64,000 nucleotides of DNA from Tanypteryx hageni (GCA_028673005.1 CM054116.1:129371547-129435546); one strand, 5' to 3'. Counted from the first letter of the stretch, positions 1 through 13,222 are shown. A program made the numbers and translations. The notes: generated from the sequence alone by a model not told the origin.

Positions 1-924
1 TCTTGAGCGGAGCTCATAATTTTTTCAACGAAATTTTCATTTGTATATATTCATACGGATTAATAAACAAATAACTACTCTTATTTCCTTTTTTGATAAT
101 GAACATTTACATTTTGTAATTTTTTGGATAGAACTTTTATTTTAAATCATACAAATATTGGCTTAAAATTGTAACGGTAAACTCGTTTCTTGCCAGCAAC
201 AACATTGTCATGGATTAATAGCTTTTTGTCATAGTTGAGGTGACTACTATCCTTTTCGAGGCTTTCAAAGTAGTTTGTAAATATTAGTGCAATAATAAAT
301 TTTCAGTTAATCAATCCACTTATCTGTAAGTGTAGTATTCTGTCATTGTAAAAGAAGGATATTTTCAGAAATACTATTGATACGCTCGTAAATTTTGCTC
401 AATAATCGATCTTCAATTATTAGTGGTCAGTTACGGTTAGTTTGTGGGTTGCCGTTTGATATCTTAATCGATCAATTATCTACAAGGCGAACATTATTAA
501 CTGCCTATTAATTCCTTCGATATAGATTATAAATGAAAAATGTGGATTTTTTTTCGCCAAGGGATTTTTGGTAAATGCAGTCGCCTTGCCTCATTCTCGA
601 TTTTTTATGCATATTTATTTTGCGTATTGTTCAAAATTGGCTACCAATCGAATGAGAACATGAGAACGATATTGGAATGAATTTTATACCTTAAATTACG
701 GTTTCATTTTTTGATGCAAATGAGATCATCTCCCTATTTTACCCTATTTCTCTATCATTAGGAAATAATTTTAATAATTTAATTTCTCTCACCACTTCTA
801 TCGGCGCTCGATACGACGAGACATTTGCTGGGTAAAACTGACGATCAACGTATGAAATCTGATATGGAAATAGGAAGCTTCAAAAGCGCACTCAACTGTT
901 GCTCCTTTAAGTGCGGAAACTTTC
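1..924. other. AT-rich DNA, nothing recognised
   Basis: The stretch is AT-rich and has stops in all frames. I see no splice-bounded exon, inverted-repeat element or tandem array. Its role, intronic or intergenic, is unknown. Confidence 0.5.
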
Positions 925-1345
925 AAAATGACCTCTCCCATCCTTCAAAAGTTCCTTCTCTTCTTCTTCTTCCTCCCTCTCTCGATCCTTCTCTCCCTCA
1001 CTCTCCTCCCCGACTATTTTCTCTTCCTCCCTTGCACTCCTCCCACCTCTTCCTCCCTCCCTCACCCTCTCTGCATTCCTCCTTGGGCTTACTCCTCCCC
1101 TTAGCGTCGGCGTTCGGGATAGCTCTGAGGTATTTCTCCCTCCACTCTCATACCAAAACCCGTACTCTCTTGGCTCAGTGGACCAAAGACACTGATTTTT
1201 TTTCGTCGACTCCTCCTCCTTCTCTCCAATCATTATCGTTCTTCTTTCTTATCTCCTCTCGCCCCAGTTTCATTTCCTCTCATCTGTCCATCGCTCTCCT
1301 TCGATTCCTCCCACATTCCCCCCTCCCCTCCAGCGGTCTGACTCC
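925..1345. repeat. Pyrimidine-rich (CT) tract
   Basis: The plus strand is dominated by CTCCCTC and TTCTTCC runs with little exact periodicity. The 240-codon frame across it (825-1547) is a low-complexity product rich in Ser, Leu and Pro and is not called as a gene. Similar tracts recur on either strand across the window. Confidence 0.75.
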
Positions 1346-1533
1346 ATATGTTATCCATCGCATGGAGTCATCCTTCGGAAGACATATTATGACACCGAAT
1401 GCATCCTTATCTGAGTTATGGGTCTTATCTATCGTGTGCTGTGGTATCTCTCAGCGCTTCCTTCTCTCTCTCTCTTTCACTCATTCTCTATTTCTTTCGC
1501 ACTACCCTCGCTCATTATATCCTCACTCGTTGC

Positions 1534-1689
1534 CAAGGCCGGATTAAAAAAATCGGGGGCCCTGGCACACAATTTTCGTAGACCAACCCCATACAATCCC
1601 ACACACGCTGCCCAGAACCACCGTGGGGTCCCTCTACTCACGGGGCCCTGGTGCAACTGCGCCACTGCACTCCGGTAAATCCGGCATTG
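1534..1689. mobile_element. hAT-type MITE, 156 bp
   Basis: The ends are inverted copies: CAAGGCCGGATT at the left and the complement of CAATGCCGGATT at the right, 11 of 12 matching. The flanking 8-mers are CTCGTTGC and CTCTTAGC, 6 of 8 matching, as expected for an aged 8-bp hAT target duplication. There is no coding capacity. The interior is GC-rich and repeats GGGCCCTGG-like words. Confidence 0.65.
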
Positions 1690-2509
1690 CTCTTAGCATT
1701 TTATTTTCTACTTTTCTCTATCATCTTTGCTTATCAAATCCGTATATTTGACTCGTAAATCGCTTTAAATTGTTTTTGTTTTTAGAGGGACTTATAATAC
1801 ATTTTTTGGGTAACTGATTCTATGCTAAGACACTTGAAAATTTTCCGAGTTTCTTTTATTGTTGACGACTTCTATTATTCTGCATTCTTTGTAATATTTT
1901 AACCAACAGATTTATTTGCTCATTATTCCTTCTTTCTCGAGAAAAAAATCCAAATTTAAGTATAAATGACTATTTTCATATATTTATTTAAATTGAATAC
2001 ATCATGTAGGCAGATTTAGTCATAAAAGAGTAAATAGCTTATATTATGTTTTTACGTGTGAATACAAATATAAACATGCAATTCTGGACATCTCCGGAGA
2101 TGTAGGAGCCGCCCTAAAATTTGTGGGAAAGAATCGATACTTGATAACAAATTAGTTGTCCATTTTCATGAAACAACCGCGATTATTGACCTCCTAGAAA
2201 CGTTTTCGACTAGATACCATCGTATAAGGTGTATAGTTCATCTTTTAATTTTAATGCTATTGTTATGCATCGATAAAACTTAAAAAAGAAACATTTCACA
2301 TATTTTTACAGTATTGTAATCATAATCAAGCGACGAAAATTGGGTAACTTTAAGTCCCGCTGTCCATGAATTCTCCGCTTATTCTTCGTTTCCTCTGTAT
2401 TTTCTTGAGCCATAAATTGACGTTACTTTTATAATATATCTGAATGTTATGTCTTTTCTAAAGTCCCCAGTTATTTCACAGACGTTTTGCTTGTAGTATA
2501 ATAGCTATT
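1690..2509. other. AT-rich DNA, nothing recognised
   Basis: No coding or element structure was seen. A 16-bp palindrome, ACATCTCCGGAGATGT, lies near 2086-2101. Confidence 0.45.
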
Positions 2510-2808
2510 CAGGGACGGCCCGAGGAATATTGGCGCCTCGGTCAAGTTAACACTCCAGCGCCTCCTCCATAAATGTTTGCTGAGATATTCATAAGTATAC
2601 GTTAATTAATTCATCGCTCTGCAAAAATTATAGGTAAGGAAAAAATAAAAGGAATATCATCAAAATCCCAGCCATTTCCGCGATGTAAATTGTAACCCAA
2701 TATTTGTTCACTTGCAGGTAATGCATAGGTAGTTGGTCGGAATATCTCCCCTATGACTTTGGCGCCCCTGGCACTCGCCCGGCTCGCCCCTATCTCTGGC
2801 CGGATCTA
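2510..2808. mobile_element. MITE family M1, copy 1
   Basis: The sequence begins CAGGGACGGCCCGAGG and runs collinearly with copies at 19031-19334 and 32081-32379. Shared internal words include TTCATCGCTCTG and TTCACTTGCA. The right end has decayed (GGCCGGATCTA where the other copies have GGCCGGCYCTG), so no target duplication can be read. It is non-coding. Family assignment to hAT rests on the 8-bp duplications of the other two copies. Confidence 0.75.
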
Positions 2809-4086
2809 ACTTAATTTTCGTTTTTATCTATGGCACAAATTTAATTAATTTCAATCATTTTTTATATTGCATGTTAACGTTAGAAAATAAATTAAACGAA
2901 GAATTATTCTTATGCATAGTTTAAATCTTACATTGAACTCTTTGGTTCGGAAATTGCGAGATAAAATATCCGAAATTCGGACAATTAATGGACTATGAGC
3001 CGAGGATTCCGGATTTTCAGCGCCCGATAGTAATTAGAAACGAGCTGCTTTACCCCAGGGAATTTCTCGAGAGTTTTGTCGCTAATTCGTTAGTTGGTTT
3101 CAATGGCAAGAGAGTGCAACTATTCGATGAAACCCGGTTGGTCCACCGCGAGAGGGCGTAGGAGGCGAACCGGGTGCAAGAAATTCTGCTGCTGGAATGT
3201 CATAAAATATCCCGTCGTAGAAATGGACGAAATTACGTCTTTCGAGAGATAAGCTACACCATATCCTCCTCTCCGTATTCTTCGGCTCATTAATCTGTGT
3301 CTGAGCAAATTCCTTGCGATGAGGCGCGTGAGAGCGCGTCAGCAAATATCGCCTCTACACTCACAAAAGTAGCTTGTGTGAAATTTAAGCAATCAATGTT
3401 TTGATAGAAATGCTACCGATAGTTGTCAGTTTCCTGGAACTTACGAGTGTGTTTGAGTTTATTTGTCAGAGAGATGTGGAACTACAGGTGGAGAAGTCAC
3501 TTGAACTGTTTGGTCGTCAATAGAAGTTTATCAAAACAGAAAAACGATTTAAATGCCAATATGTGATAATTTGCCAATTTGTGATAATAATACAAATTTG
3601 AAGCAAATTGATCGAATCTAACGTTATTAGTACCTAATATTCAGTTCAAATTCGAAAAAACATTAGTTCTTTACAAAGAGTTGACAAACTGTGGAGTTTC
3701 GTAAATAAACAATAAACCAAGCATGAAATTGAAGTTTGTAAAACTAAGGAGCAAGAGTTACATTTTTTAAGGCAATGGTCTGAAAACATTTGTATCCTTA
3801 AGATTATTATATGCACTTTATTAATTAATGCCCATCTGTTGAAACAATGTCATCTTTAATCGATTAATTTTCATATTAATGTTTAAAATTTTAAAGAAAT
3901 ACGCTGGGGCTAAAGGAATTTAGCGTCAATAAAGTAAAATAAAAAAATACGTAAATTGTTATCAAAGCACGAAAAGAAGTATATATTTTTGGAAGAAATA
4001 TGGCGTTTTTAAAATAAAACAAAAATTAAAACAACAGTTTTAATAACACCTTGAACTATTCCACATAACACTATATTATTAAAACC
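2809..4086. other. Unannotated, with a GC-richer island
   Basis: About 3000-3350 is less AT-rich than its surroundings and has short open frames of 81 and 62 codons on the minus strand. These resemble no family I know and lack clear splice context. The rest is AT-rich without recognisable structure. Confidence 0.4.
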
Positions 4087-4151
4087 ATTGGTTTCGATGA
4101 ATAACCACAATCATCAGATCTTGCTTTTGGTGTTTATTCATCGAAACCGAT
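4087..4151. other. Imperfect-free 15-18 bp hairpin
   Basis: GGTTTCGATGAATAA at 4090-4104 is exactly complementary to TTATTCATCGAAACC at 4134-4148. Three further pairs, one G-T, extend the stem to 4087-4104/4134-4151, leaving a 29-nt loop. It could be a fold-back element remnant or a transcribed hairpin; the stem is short for an animal pre-miRNA. Confidence 0.6.
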
Positions 4152-5560
4152 CGGAGGAGGAGAGGGAGAGAATAGGATTGATTGGTTGAGTAGGTCTTGA
4201 TTCGAAGCGAGGGGGAGGGGGAGGGGAGACGGAGGTAATAGGAAATAAGAGAGGGATAATGCAATTTATTTAATATTAATAATAGAATACTTATTCCTGC
4301 GTACCCATCATTTTTGACAGGAAATTATGCTATTAATAATAATTATAAAATTTAACAAACAAACTACGTAACCTAAGATTATCTCGTTATTTTGTTGATT
4401 TCAGTATAAATTTAAGATTCACTGTATTATCAACCGTATTAACTGTTACTTGTAAATAAAATTTTACTCTGAAACCTTACAATATTGTAACAAGCTCTAA
4501 GAAAAAGACCAAAACGTTCAGTTAAAACCAACAAATAACGAATTAAAAGGCTGGCAGATCAAGTCGCGAGGCTAGGAAATAACCGGGAAAACGGAAGGGA
4601 GGAACAACGGAGCCAGAGACTGACAAACTAAGTGATAAGAAAAAGAGCAAGGTACATACATAGATGGTATAATTTAATATTACAGAAAATTAAATTGACC
4701 TTAACGAATACTCGGAGTATTCGATTGGGTAGGTACTCTTTTTGTTTTCTCCAGACAAAAGAAGTTTCCTTTTCCCCCAACATAATAAATTGATGGAAAA
4801 TTCCCAAATACGGTATTGATTATTATCTCGGGTTGGGTTTAGTAATTCATTCGAGGACGGTGGGTAGTTGAGGTATGGTTTTAGGCTTTAATACAACTTT
4901 TGCTTATTGTTTTATCGCCCTTCAGGTTGATGTTGGTGTTTAGTTTAGGTATGGTTTTAGGGTCTGAAAATTATATATTATTCGTGTATATAAAAAATAT
5001 ATTAGTTTCAAAACTATTTGCCTTTGTGCATCTTTGTTTTCATAGTTTTAATGCGGGGAGAAGAGGCAATAGCACATTTGATTGCATTAAATTTGAAGCG
5101 CTTCACTTTCTGTGTGAATTGAAATGAATGTTACTTTCCCGTTGACTTTCAGCAAGCAAATATTATTATTATTAATGATTTTTATTAGGCGTAAGCCTCA
5201 TCTGTCTTGTAGTGTAAATAGCTTAATGATTAATTTCCAGCAACTAATGTTTTCCCGCAAATTTCTCTTCGGTAAACTGAAAGGTGTGAAGGCGGTGTTT
5301 CAGTGTATGGCTTTTTATTTATCCTAAAAATATCAATTGAAGTAATACTTGAAAGCGTTGTGAATGGTGTATTACAATATTATTAAAGAATTTACGGAAA
5401 ACAGTACAGTATTCCTTAATCGACGCAGAAAAGCAAGCAAGGTACACTTTTCGAGATAAATATTCTAATCGAAGTTATTGCGTGAAATTCAAAACATTGC
5501 ATGACAGACCTCGTAAAAGCATTTGGAAGAATTATCCTCGAAGAGACCCATACAGTGCCA
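4152..5560. other. Mostly AT-rich DNA, nothing recognised
   Basis: A short GA-rich tract follows the hairpin at about 4155-4255. GTATGGTTTTAGG occurs twice, near 4873 and 4948. Small open frames between 4900 and 5327 look random. Confidence 0.4.
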
Positions 5561-6730
5561 AAATAAAAGCGATGCGATGCTGGACGTGGGAAAATAATAA
5601 AGGGGAGAGACAACGAGAGACAGACAAACAAAGGACTTTATTTATGGCAAAATTGAAACTATATAGTCCCTTCTTACAGGGAGGCGAGAGGAGAAAGAGA
5701 GGGAGATATGGGAAGAGGAAGAAGGAGAGTGAAAGCGTCCATTTCTCCTCGTTCTCTGCCTCCTGCGTTTGTGAAATATTCCTTTCGGAGCCATTGTCTC
5801 GAACAACAATCGATAACGCTCCGCCCAGCCAAGCCAAATGTCCGCCACCAGCGTTCCACGATTCAAACTTCGGATCCTCAAACACACTCACGCACCGTAC
5901 AATGGGTGGAGGAGATAAGCTCGCGACTTTCTTCATTACTGCGAAAGGAGGGAGAGAGGTAATAAAAGCCAGGACGACTAGGAGAACAGGGGTGAAGGGG
6001 ATTTCAGGAAAAGGAAGAGAAGAGCGGCAGGCGAATGCTTAGACAAAGGAAGAGACAAAAGGGAAAATGGAAAGAGAGAGTGAGAAGCGAGGTCGGATTC
6101 CTTCTGGAGATTCATAATAGGAATCGAATCTTTATGCTTTGATGTGAGAAAATATGAGCATATAAGGGAGAAATGTGAGAAAATAAAGAAGCTCCTCATC
6201 ATCGGTATGGGAAGAGGTGGATGACGGGGGCGGAATACGGATGGAACCTCATACATAATACTGTGCCACAGAATCTAAAAAACATGCATTAAATCACTGC
6301 GTGTGTGAGCGCGTATGCATGAGAACATTGGAGTAAAAGAGAGCGAGAGGTGGAGAAGTAAAGTGGTAGGAAGGCTGAGAGGCGGGAGAAGAAGTGGGAA
6401 TAGCGGGAAAGAGGTGGGTTCACGTTGAGGAAGGCAAGTTTGGAGAGGGAGGAGGGATGGGAAGGGGTGGAGATGGAAGATAGGGAAGGGGGAGAGGGAA
6501 CAGCGGGGAGGAGAGAGAATGGGGATGGATGAAGAAAAGAGGGAGGAAGAGAAAGTAGGAGTGGAGGGAGGAGAAAGTAGGAGTGAAGGGAGGAGATGAG
6601 AAAGTTGGGCAGTCGCCGTGCCCGTCCTGAAAAATTAAGTTCTTTCTCCGAGGAGAGGATTCCAGTTGGGAAGGAAGGCGAGTCTCGGAGGCGAGGCGGG
6701 CTCACTGAGACTGAGTGGGCCAATAATAAT
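5560..6730. repeat. Purine-rich (GA) region
   Basis: The plus strand carries long GGAGAGA and GAAGAGG runs, densest at about 5590-5740, 5940-6090 and 6320-6600. Open frames on both strands (for example 5482-6042 plus and 6289-6723 minus) follow from this composition and overlap one another. A mixed-composition patch at 5815-5910 interrupts it. Confidence 0.6.
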
Positions 6731-9365
6731 AGAAAGTTAAGTAAGGCGGCATTGCGACGGATTCATTCGTTCTCAGTACCGCCAAAATTAGGTGACCTGT
6801 AATCGTTGCAGGTTTAACGATCAAGTTCTGTGAAAAGGAAAATGTTTGCATTTTCGTGCATAATCTTTCAGATTATTCGTACGTATTTCTTTTAGCGGCT
6901 ATTATTTTTGCAAGAAATAATAATTAGAGGTAAATGGTATGTGGGAAATTAAGATTTCGTATTAATATAGAATTTAGTAGTTGTAACCTTTTGGAGCAAA
7001 TGATATCTCAAAATTCATATCCTGATATATTTAGAAAGGAGAATCGATGAACCTTTCCACATCTTAGATTTATTACCTGAAAATCATTGAATTCTCACAT
7101 ATACTAATACATATTTTCAATCACGAACAGATAAATTGGATCGTCCATTTCCTTTTCCTCTATTCAATTTCTTTTTTCTCTCATGATCTCCAGCACAAAC
7201 CTCTTGTTGACCTCTTAGTTTCTTGTCTTTTAGAGTTTCTCAAGAACTCCGAACGTGTCTTTGTGCCAGAGATGGCGATTATCCATTTGTGTCCTGAATT
7301 GGGGAAGCAGTAACAAAGCTTGCCAAGAACGTGGTCTGGAAGTGAACATGTAACATAAAAAGGTATTTCCTGGCAGAAAATGTTATCACTGTAATTAAAA
7401 ATATTACAAGGTAATAATAGTTGCTAGAGGTGATTTTGGTAAAGCTATTGTGAGCTATCAAGTTGATTTGATCTAACGATAAGGGATGCGTTGATGGTTT
7501 TATTGATTCTACAAATCCAAATATTGGCTCCGTTAGTCCGAGTCTTATATTGCCGTCAAACAACGACGCCGTTATTGTAAGGCTGTTGAGGAAAATACCA
7601 TTCATTTGTGGTTCATACCACTACCTACTTCCCCTTGGTCGAGCTAGTGGCGTTTTTTTGGAGAATTCTGACCTTTCAAAGATTTTCAAAGCTTTAGTAA
7701 GAATCTATTCATATTTCGAGGTGGTAGTTTCCTTCCCTTGCTGATAACGTCGCCGACAATAATTGCATCGCTTTGATAGGATTTTTGAAATTCAGTTTTT
7801 TTTTAACTTGCAGGAAATACTTTAAAGAAAGAACTTTATCGCAGAAAAGGACGCAGATAGCGACGCCGAAATATAAGTGCACTCGACGAGATGAAATCGC
7901 TGTTACTTATATCTATAGGCAATCTTCGTAAGACGAGGCTTAACCACTCCTTTCAAGCTGAGCGTAAGTAATACATGCATTCGACGTCTTTGAGTGGAGC
8001 ATGCACAAGAGAGCGATTATTTGGGAAGATTAGCTTCTCACGATTGAACGACCTCGGGGAATAGGAGCACAGTCAGCTATATCTAGCGAGGTGAAAATGT
8101 TTTCTCACCGCGGATGTTGTAGATAGCAAAATGCCCCAGAAACCAAGGTCGATTATTAGCGACGCTGACAAATCAAAGGAGGGACCTCTTGTCGCGTTTA
8201 ACGTTATAACGAGTCAAGGATTAATCTCAGAACTAACCATTGTCTGAGTCCGGAAATGCGGATCTTGGTGAGCTCGTTTTACAGCGGAAATTTTGTGGTC
8301 AATTTTTTCAGTTTAAAATGAGTACATTTATTATTATTATGCAAAGTTTATTGAAAATAATTCATTCTACTTGAGCTATTAATTTAATAATTTTCGTATG
8401 CATTTTACTGATGAATGGTAGGTGATCGCAATTTTTTATTAAACGTTTCATTTTTTAAACTTTTCAATGCAATCCATTCAGGTATCATATGACGTATCTC
8501 CCTCTTTCCTGAATAATTTTATAAATGAATTTCTTAAACTATGTCAATAGTTCCAACAGTTCTAAAATTGAAAACTAGGGAATAAAATAATGAAAATGTA
8601 ACAAGCTATCACATTCATTCCGCCAATCAGAGCACTCTTGCAATTGGTTGGTAATTCCTTCTTTTTCCGATTTTCTAAGACTTGGAAGTCGTAATGTAAA
8701 TGGCATAACTTAATAACATATACAAATATTAGCTAAGCTCTAGCTCTGAAGGTAAAATAAATTTTTATCGAAATTAGCTTCTCCCATAAACCGCCTTGCC
8801 TCCTTCGACCACTACGTAAAATCCCTCTGACTCATCTCATAACGTATCCCTACGTTATCTTATGCGGACTAAAACATTAGAAACTCTCTGCCCTGACTTT
8901 CTTCCTTATCATCTATTCATTAGATTCGTATAAATAAAACATACACACGAAAAAGCACTCACTCTGTGCTATAGGAAACACTCGGGTAGCTGGAACGCCC
9001 ACTTACTAGCAGGAAATGCACGTCATCTTGAGTAGGAATCATTAAGAAAAGAGGCTCATGAAGACTGGAGTAACTTCCTATTTATTTCTTCGCCAAATTA
9101 CTGTATCTCTCCTCCTCTTCTTTTCTCCTCCCTCTTTCTTTACACCTTCATCCCGTTTTAAAAAATTTTCTTATCAAATTAATAACTGTAAAATTCCCTT
9201 TTGATTCTTCTAGCGCGCTTTCTGTCTTTTTCGTCGTGCGATTATGATTCGGAAATTCCGTTCGCTCCTCAGACGAAGCGATATAGTGCGCGTGTAGGCT
9301 GGATGAGGGAGTGAGAGAGGTTGTATTCAGTTATAACTCCCAAACACGCCTTGACCCGAGAAGCC
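6731..9365. other. Unannotated DNA
   Basis: No exon with plausible splice sites, no inverted-end element and no tandem array was recognised. Short open frames at 7279-7605 (minus) and 7550-7744 (plus) overlap and match nothing I know. A CT-rich patch sits at about 9100-9150. Confidence 0.4.
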
Positions 9366-9560
9366 TTCTCTTCACCGTCCTCTCTCCACTCTCTCCCTCT
9401 TCGTTTATTCTCACCTTTCCTCTTCCTTTATTCTCACCTTTCTCTCTCTCTCTCTTCTCTTCCTCTACTTCCCGTCTTGCCATCTCATTTCTCTCCCGCT
9501 TCACCCTGCTCTTCTTGCATGTTCACCGATCAATCCTTTTTTCAACCTCCTTCATCCTCT
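9366..9560. repeat. Pyrimidine-rich (CT) tract
   Basis: CTCTCCCTC and TTCTCACC runs dominate, with TTTATTCTCACCTTTC present twice in tandem near 9400-9440. Two overlapping frames through it (107 and 83 codons) are low complexity. Confidence 0.65.
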
Positions 9561-10369
9561 TTTCCTGGTTAAATGTAACAGTGGACTTCAGAGCCACAAA
9601 TTCCCTCGAAAAAAAAGATTGTCATCGTTTTTGAGATATAACTTTGTAATTTTTTAAATTTTATAACAGACACACCTAACGATGTAATGAAAATCTAACT
9701 TTGACTCGGTTGGGCTAATGTTAATTGTGATCGTATTTGCGTCATGAAAGTTAATGGTTATTATTGCTTTAACAGTATCACCTACGAAAGGTTTTTCTCC
9801 CTGTATAACGCTTGGAAATAAAATATTCTGTGCAGTTTCTGCAGTTGTTACTGTAAAACTTATTTTCATATTAAGCTTATTGAACAGTATGGTCTTTCAC
9901 GGGGAATACGTAGTCTCGCATTTAATCGAAAGGAATTGATTTATTATTAGTGGATTAATGGAATATTATTTTATGTACCTATAGTTTATATCGTAATCCT
10001 CAAAATAGGCAGAGAAATGAGTAATCTCTATTTATAGCATCACCATAACCACCCAAAACCTCGAATACACGTTCTGGTAAATTTTAACACATTCTGCGTA
10101 TTTTTAAGACCACGGCGGATATAAAATTGCTTCTTCGTCAATAATGACTGTAACATCCATTGGCCCAATTCGGAAATCACGGATTAAAGCACAAATATTT
10201 GGCTGTAATTAACTGTTATAAGTATGGCAGTACCACAATATCCCACAACTGGCACCCCTTTCCCTCGAACAACGACGCTCGGGGAAACCCTCGACGCCTC
10301 ACCGCGGGGCTCCACCCATCCGCCACACCTGGAACCATTCTGAAAACGCTCCTCTCCCGTCTCGCATTT
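9561..10369. other. Unannotated DNA
   Basis: AT-rich to about 10150, then a GC-richer patch from 10240 to 10350. Nothing is recognisable as coding or repetitive. Confidence 0.4.
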
Positions 10370-10510
10370 CACTTCCCTCTACCGAGTTCTTTGCTCCCTC
10401 CACTCCCGATATTTCTCGCCTCCCTCCCAAACCACCCCTCTCCCCACCCTTTTTTCCCCCTCCTCCCCCACCCCTTTTCATCTGCTCCGCCTCTTCTTCC
10501 CCTCTCTATC
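10370..10510. repeat. Pyrimidine-rich (CT) tract
   Basis: C-rich pyrimidine runs give overlapping low-complexity frames on both strands. None is called as a gene. Confidence 0.6.
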
Positions 10511-10729
10511 CCTCCGCTAAGCGCTGGACAATCGCCCGACTCAAACACCGGCTTCTGCGGAATAGGCAGAGAGGTGCAATAGCCACAACAGTCCCATTGT
10601 TGCTTCATCCTCACCCTCGATCCTCCAAAATGGTTCCAGTGAGGAACTGATGTCAAATAACATGAACGATACTAGATAGTATTTTTAGCCTACTTTCCAG
10701 AATGAAAATAGGCTTATAGTTTTGTCGTT

Positions 10730-11145
10730 GTGTCTGACAGTCCGGCTCCCATATTAACTTTTGAACCAATGAAACTTGGTGGAAATCTCATGTTACATGG
10801 GCCGAGCTCCCGAGGATAGTTATTGCTGCGAAGATTGAAGTCCCGGGTTTGATTCCAGGAACAATCCTTCCCATTTGATTTAAATGGGAAGTCTGAAATC
10901 CATCGTGCAGGGTAATATTCTCTTGCACAAATATCTTAGAATTGTATTATCGGAGCGGAATTTGTACTATTTTCTGAGAAAAAGAATGGAGATTTTAATT
11001 TTTATTGAAGAATTTTGCTTATCGATTATATTTCTTAGAATTTTGCATAAATACTGGCGATTTTTCAGTTTTTATCACTCATTAAGAGAGTGTTGCCATA
11101 GTAACAACTATTGTTGGACTCGGTTTTTGTATTGTATACATAATA
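10730..11145 (+). repeat. Dispersed repeat B, copy 1
   Basis: The segment is collinear with 38931-39410. Shared landmarks in order are AATGAAACTTGG-like, GAAGATTGAA, CCCGGGTTYGATTCCAGGAA, GGAAGTCT, ATCGGAGCG and GTTGCCATRG. GGTTTGATTCC resembles a pol III B box, but no matching A box lies at the right distance, so a SINE call is not secure. A more diverged relative lies at 58565-58900. Confidence 0.7.
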
Positions 11146-11530
11146 TCCTTATTCTGTCCGTCCGTCCGTTGGTCCGCCGGAACGCTATATAGAAATCCCC
11201 ATAAGAGAAAACTTAAAAATACCTTTTTTCACTTGCAGGATTCTTTTCTTTTGCAAAATTAAATTAGAAGTAATTGCCCTACGATCTTTAGACGGGGACC
11301 ATTTTAAAGAAAAATAAACAGATTCTTATTCTTATCTTTAACTTTTGCCTTCGGTTCGAAATCGATCAAGTTATACGTTTAAATCACATTTATTGGAATA
11401 TTTTAAACTTTTCAAAGATATGACTTGTCGACTGTGTCATTGTTAAACCTCGAGATTGTATTGTCGTCCTTATACTATATCCGTAAGGAAAGTGTGCTTT
11501 GAATGCTTTATAGACCATACACACTTTTTT
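11146..11530. other. Short unannotated stretch
   Basis: It contains GTCCGTCCGTCCGTTGG at about 11158-11174, a word class seen at the edges of other dispersed repeats here. Nothing else was recognised. Confidence 0.4.
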
Positions 11531-11960
11531 GACGGTTAGGGGAAATAATCCATAAAGTTTTGAAACTTGGCACGTTTGTCCGTTAGGGTAATCTAACTGA
11601 CATATCAAAGGTTGACATGCCCGACGTGTAGGCGTCGGCCGTTTTGGCGCCGCCGCCGGAGCACGACCCGCCTCTGGCCTTTCGCGAATAACTCGGAAAC
11701 GGTCAAATATACATCAAGATCGTACATAAACAAACTTACAAAGAATACGATTTCCTACGAGAAAGGTTCTATGCAGGTCTTTTACTGCTGCGATGGTATA
11801 GCAGAAAATGAGCTTTGTTTACGGAACGACCGGCCAAATTAGGCACTGTTTTGACGGTTAGGGGAAATAATTCATAAGTTTGGAAACTTGGTATATTTGT
11901 TCATTAGAGCAATTTAAATTACATGCCAAAAGTTAACATATCTGTCGTGTAGACGCGGGC
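11531..11960 (+). repeat. Spaced direct repeat, ~108 bp units
   Basis: Units start at 11531 and 11853, both with GACGGTTAGGGGAAATAAT, and stay alignable for about 108 bp (roughly 70% identity by eye). The interval between them holds a GC-rich patch (GGCGCCGCCGCCGG) and GCGAATAACTCGGAAACGG. This may be the internal structure of an unrecognised transposable element. Confidence 0.65.
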
Positions 11961-12560
11961 AAAGTCACGAGTTTTAGAGAATGATAGCGAATTTTAGACT
12001 AACTACCCCACTGATTTCGCTGATTTTGATGATTTCTGTTTCAATAGTCTAAGTAAAATAGGAAGCAATTAAAAGTAACAACTGCGACAGTGTTCTTTCG
12101 CCACCACTTTGAGTTACACAGAAATGTTAGTTAACTACTTTCAACATCGTTATAGGGCGAGTGAGACCCAAGGGAAACATGGCTTTCTAGAGTTGTGTCA
12201 CGTTACGTGGTGAACTAGTCCCGATTTAGGCTAAATACATTTCTATTTTGCGGGAATGGAAAAATAAAGCGCTCGAATAAAATCTCATAAAATTTTAAAA
12301 AGTGAAATTTTCAAATAAATGGTGACTTTCTATAGGTTTATTCGGAGAAAGGTTGGTTAGTTTTTAGACTCCGTTAGCGAGAAATTGCGCCTTTCATGAC
12401 GTGGCCGTGCAAATCTTGTGGAAGTGGTTATATTTTTTCCACGGTATTTTCTCTCGTATAGGCAGTGGGATGGCTATACGGACCCCGACCAAGGAAGGGA
12501 CCCGTATGGGTATAAATAGCATGTTTTATATTCGTTATTTGATTATTTTATAATTATAAA
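11961..12560. other. Unannotated DNA
   Basis: No clear feature. GCTATACGG at 12473 and CGTATGGGTAT near 12505 form a loose inverted pair. Confidence 0.35.
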
Positions 12561-13222
12561 ACGTTCTTTACCAGCGAAGTGATAGTAGAGGAACGCCTTA
12601 CGGGAAAGTCTCGTCCGTCCTTCGTAGCTTTCATACCCTAAACCGCTAGATGGCTTTTAATTAAATTAGGTATGAGTAATCGTTATTAAAATTCATCGCC
12701 CAATTGTGATTTTGAATTGCATACGTCAATTAGAACTTCCACTTTACATAATTACTTTAATAAAATTATACTCGTGTCTCGTTAAATGGCATCCGTCAAG
12801 CAACAATGAAATACCTTACTTTTCTCTCCCTAGCTCTTATATGATCTGTAAAGTATAGATTTAAAAAATTAATCGGATAGAGGAAAACATTTACAACAAG
12901 AAAGCCTGCGAGACCACATAATTACGAGTTACAGTTTCGGAGATAAAAATTCGAGAATATCCCGAGAAAAACATCGCATATTTTGTTTACATCGATTGCG
13001 AAGAAGGTTCTCTCGGCAAACAACAATTAAAAATCCATATATTTCTCTCCCATTGTGATAGAGAACAAAATTTACTACAAGATAGACACCGAGTCCACAT
13101 AATTACGACTTATGGTTTCGAAAATAAAAATTCGAGAATCGCCCGATCTTTCCATACCGTTTCATACGCATTTCCCATTAAGAACGCATTTGAAATCTGT
13201 GTATTCCATTTATGGAGTATAA
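12561..13222 (-). repeat. Satellite-bearing repeat F, copy 1 (inverted)
   Basis: This is the reverse complement of repeat F at 24372-25062. The left end carries CGTTCTTTACCAGCGAAG, the complement of the other copies' right end. It then has a GTCCGTCC-type word, GGCATCCGTCAAGCAACAATG, and two internal monomers marked by CCACATAATTACGA near 12914 and 13095, about 181 bp apart. It ends at TATTCCATTTATGGAGTA. Confidence 0.75.

Noticed and set aside
825..1547. 240-codon open frame in the CT-rich tract
   Set aside because: Low-complexity Ser/Leu/Pro product of a pyrimidine tract, with an overlapping antisense frame and no splice or family evidence.
4087..4151. microRNA precursor
   Set aside because: The stem is only 15-18 bp, shorter than an animal pre-miRNA needs, with a 29-nt loop.
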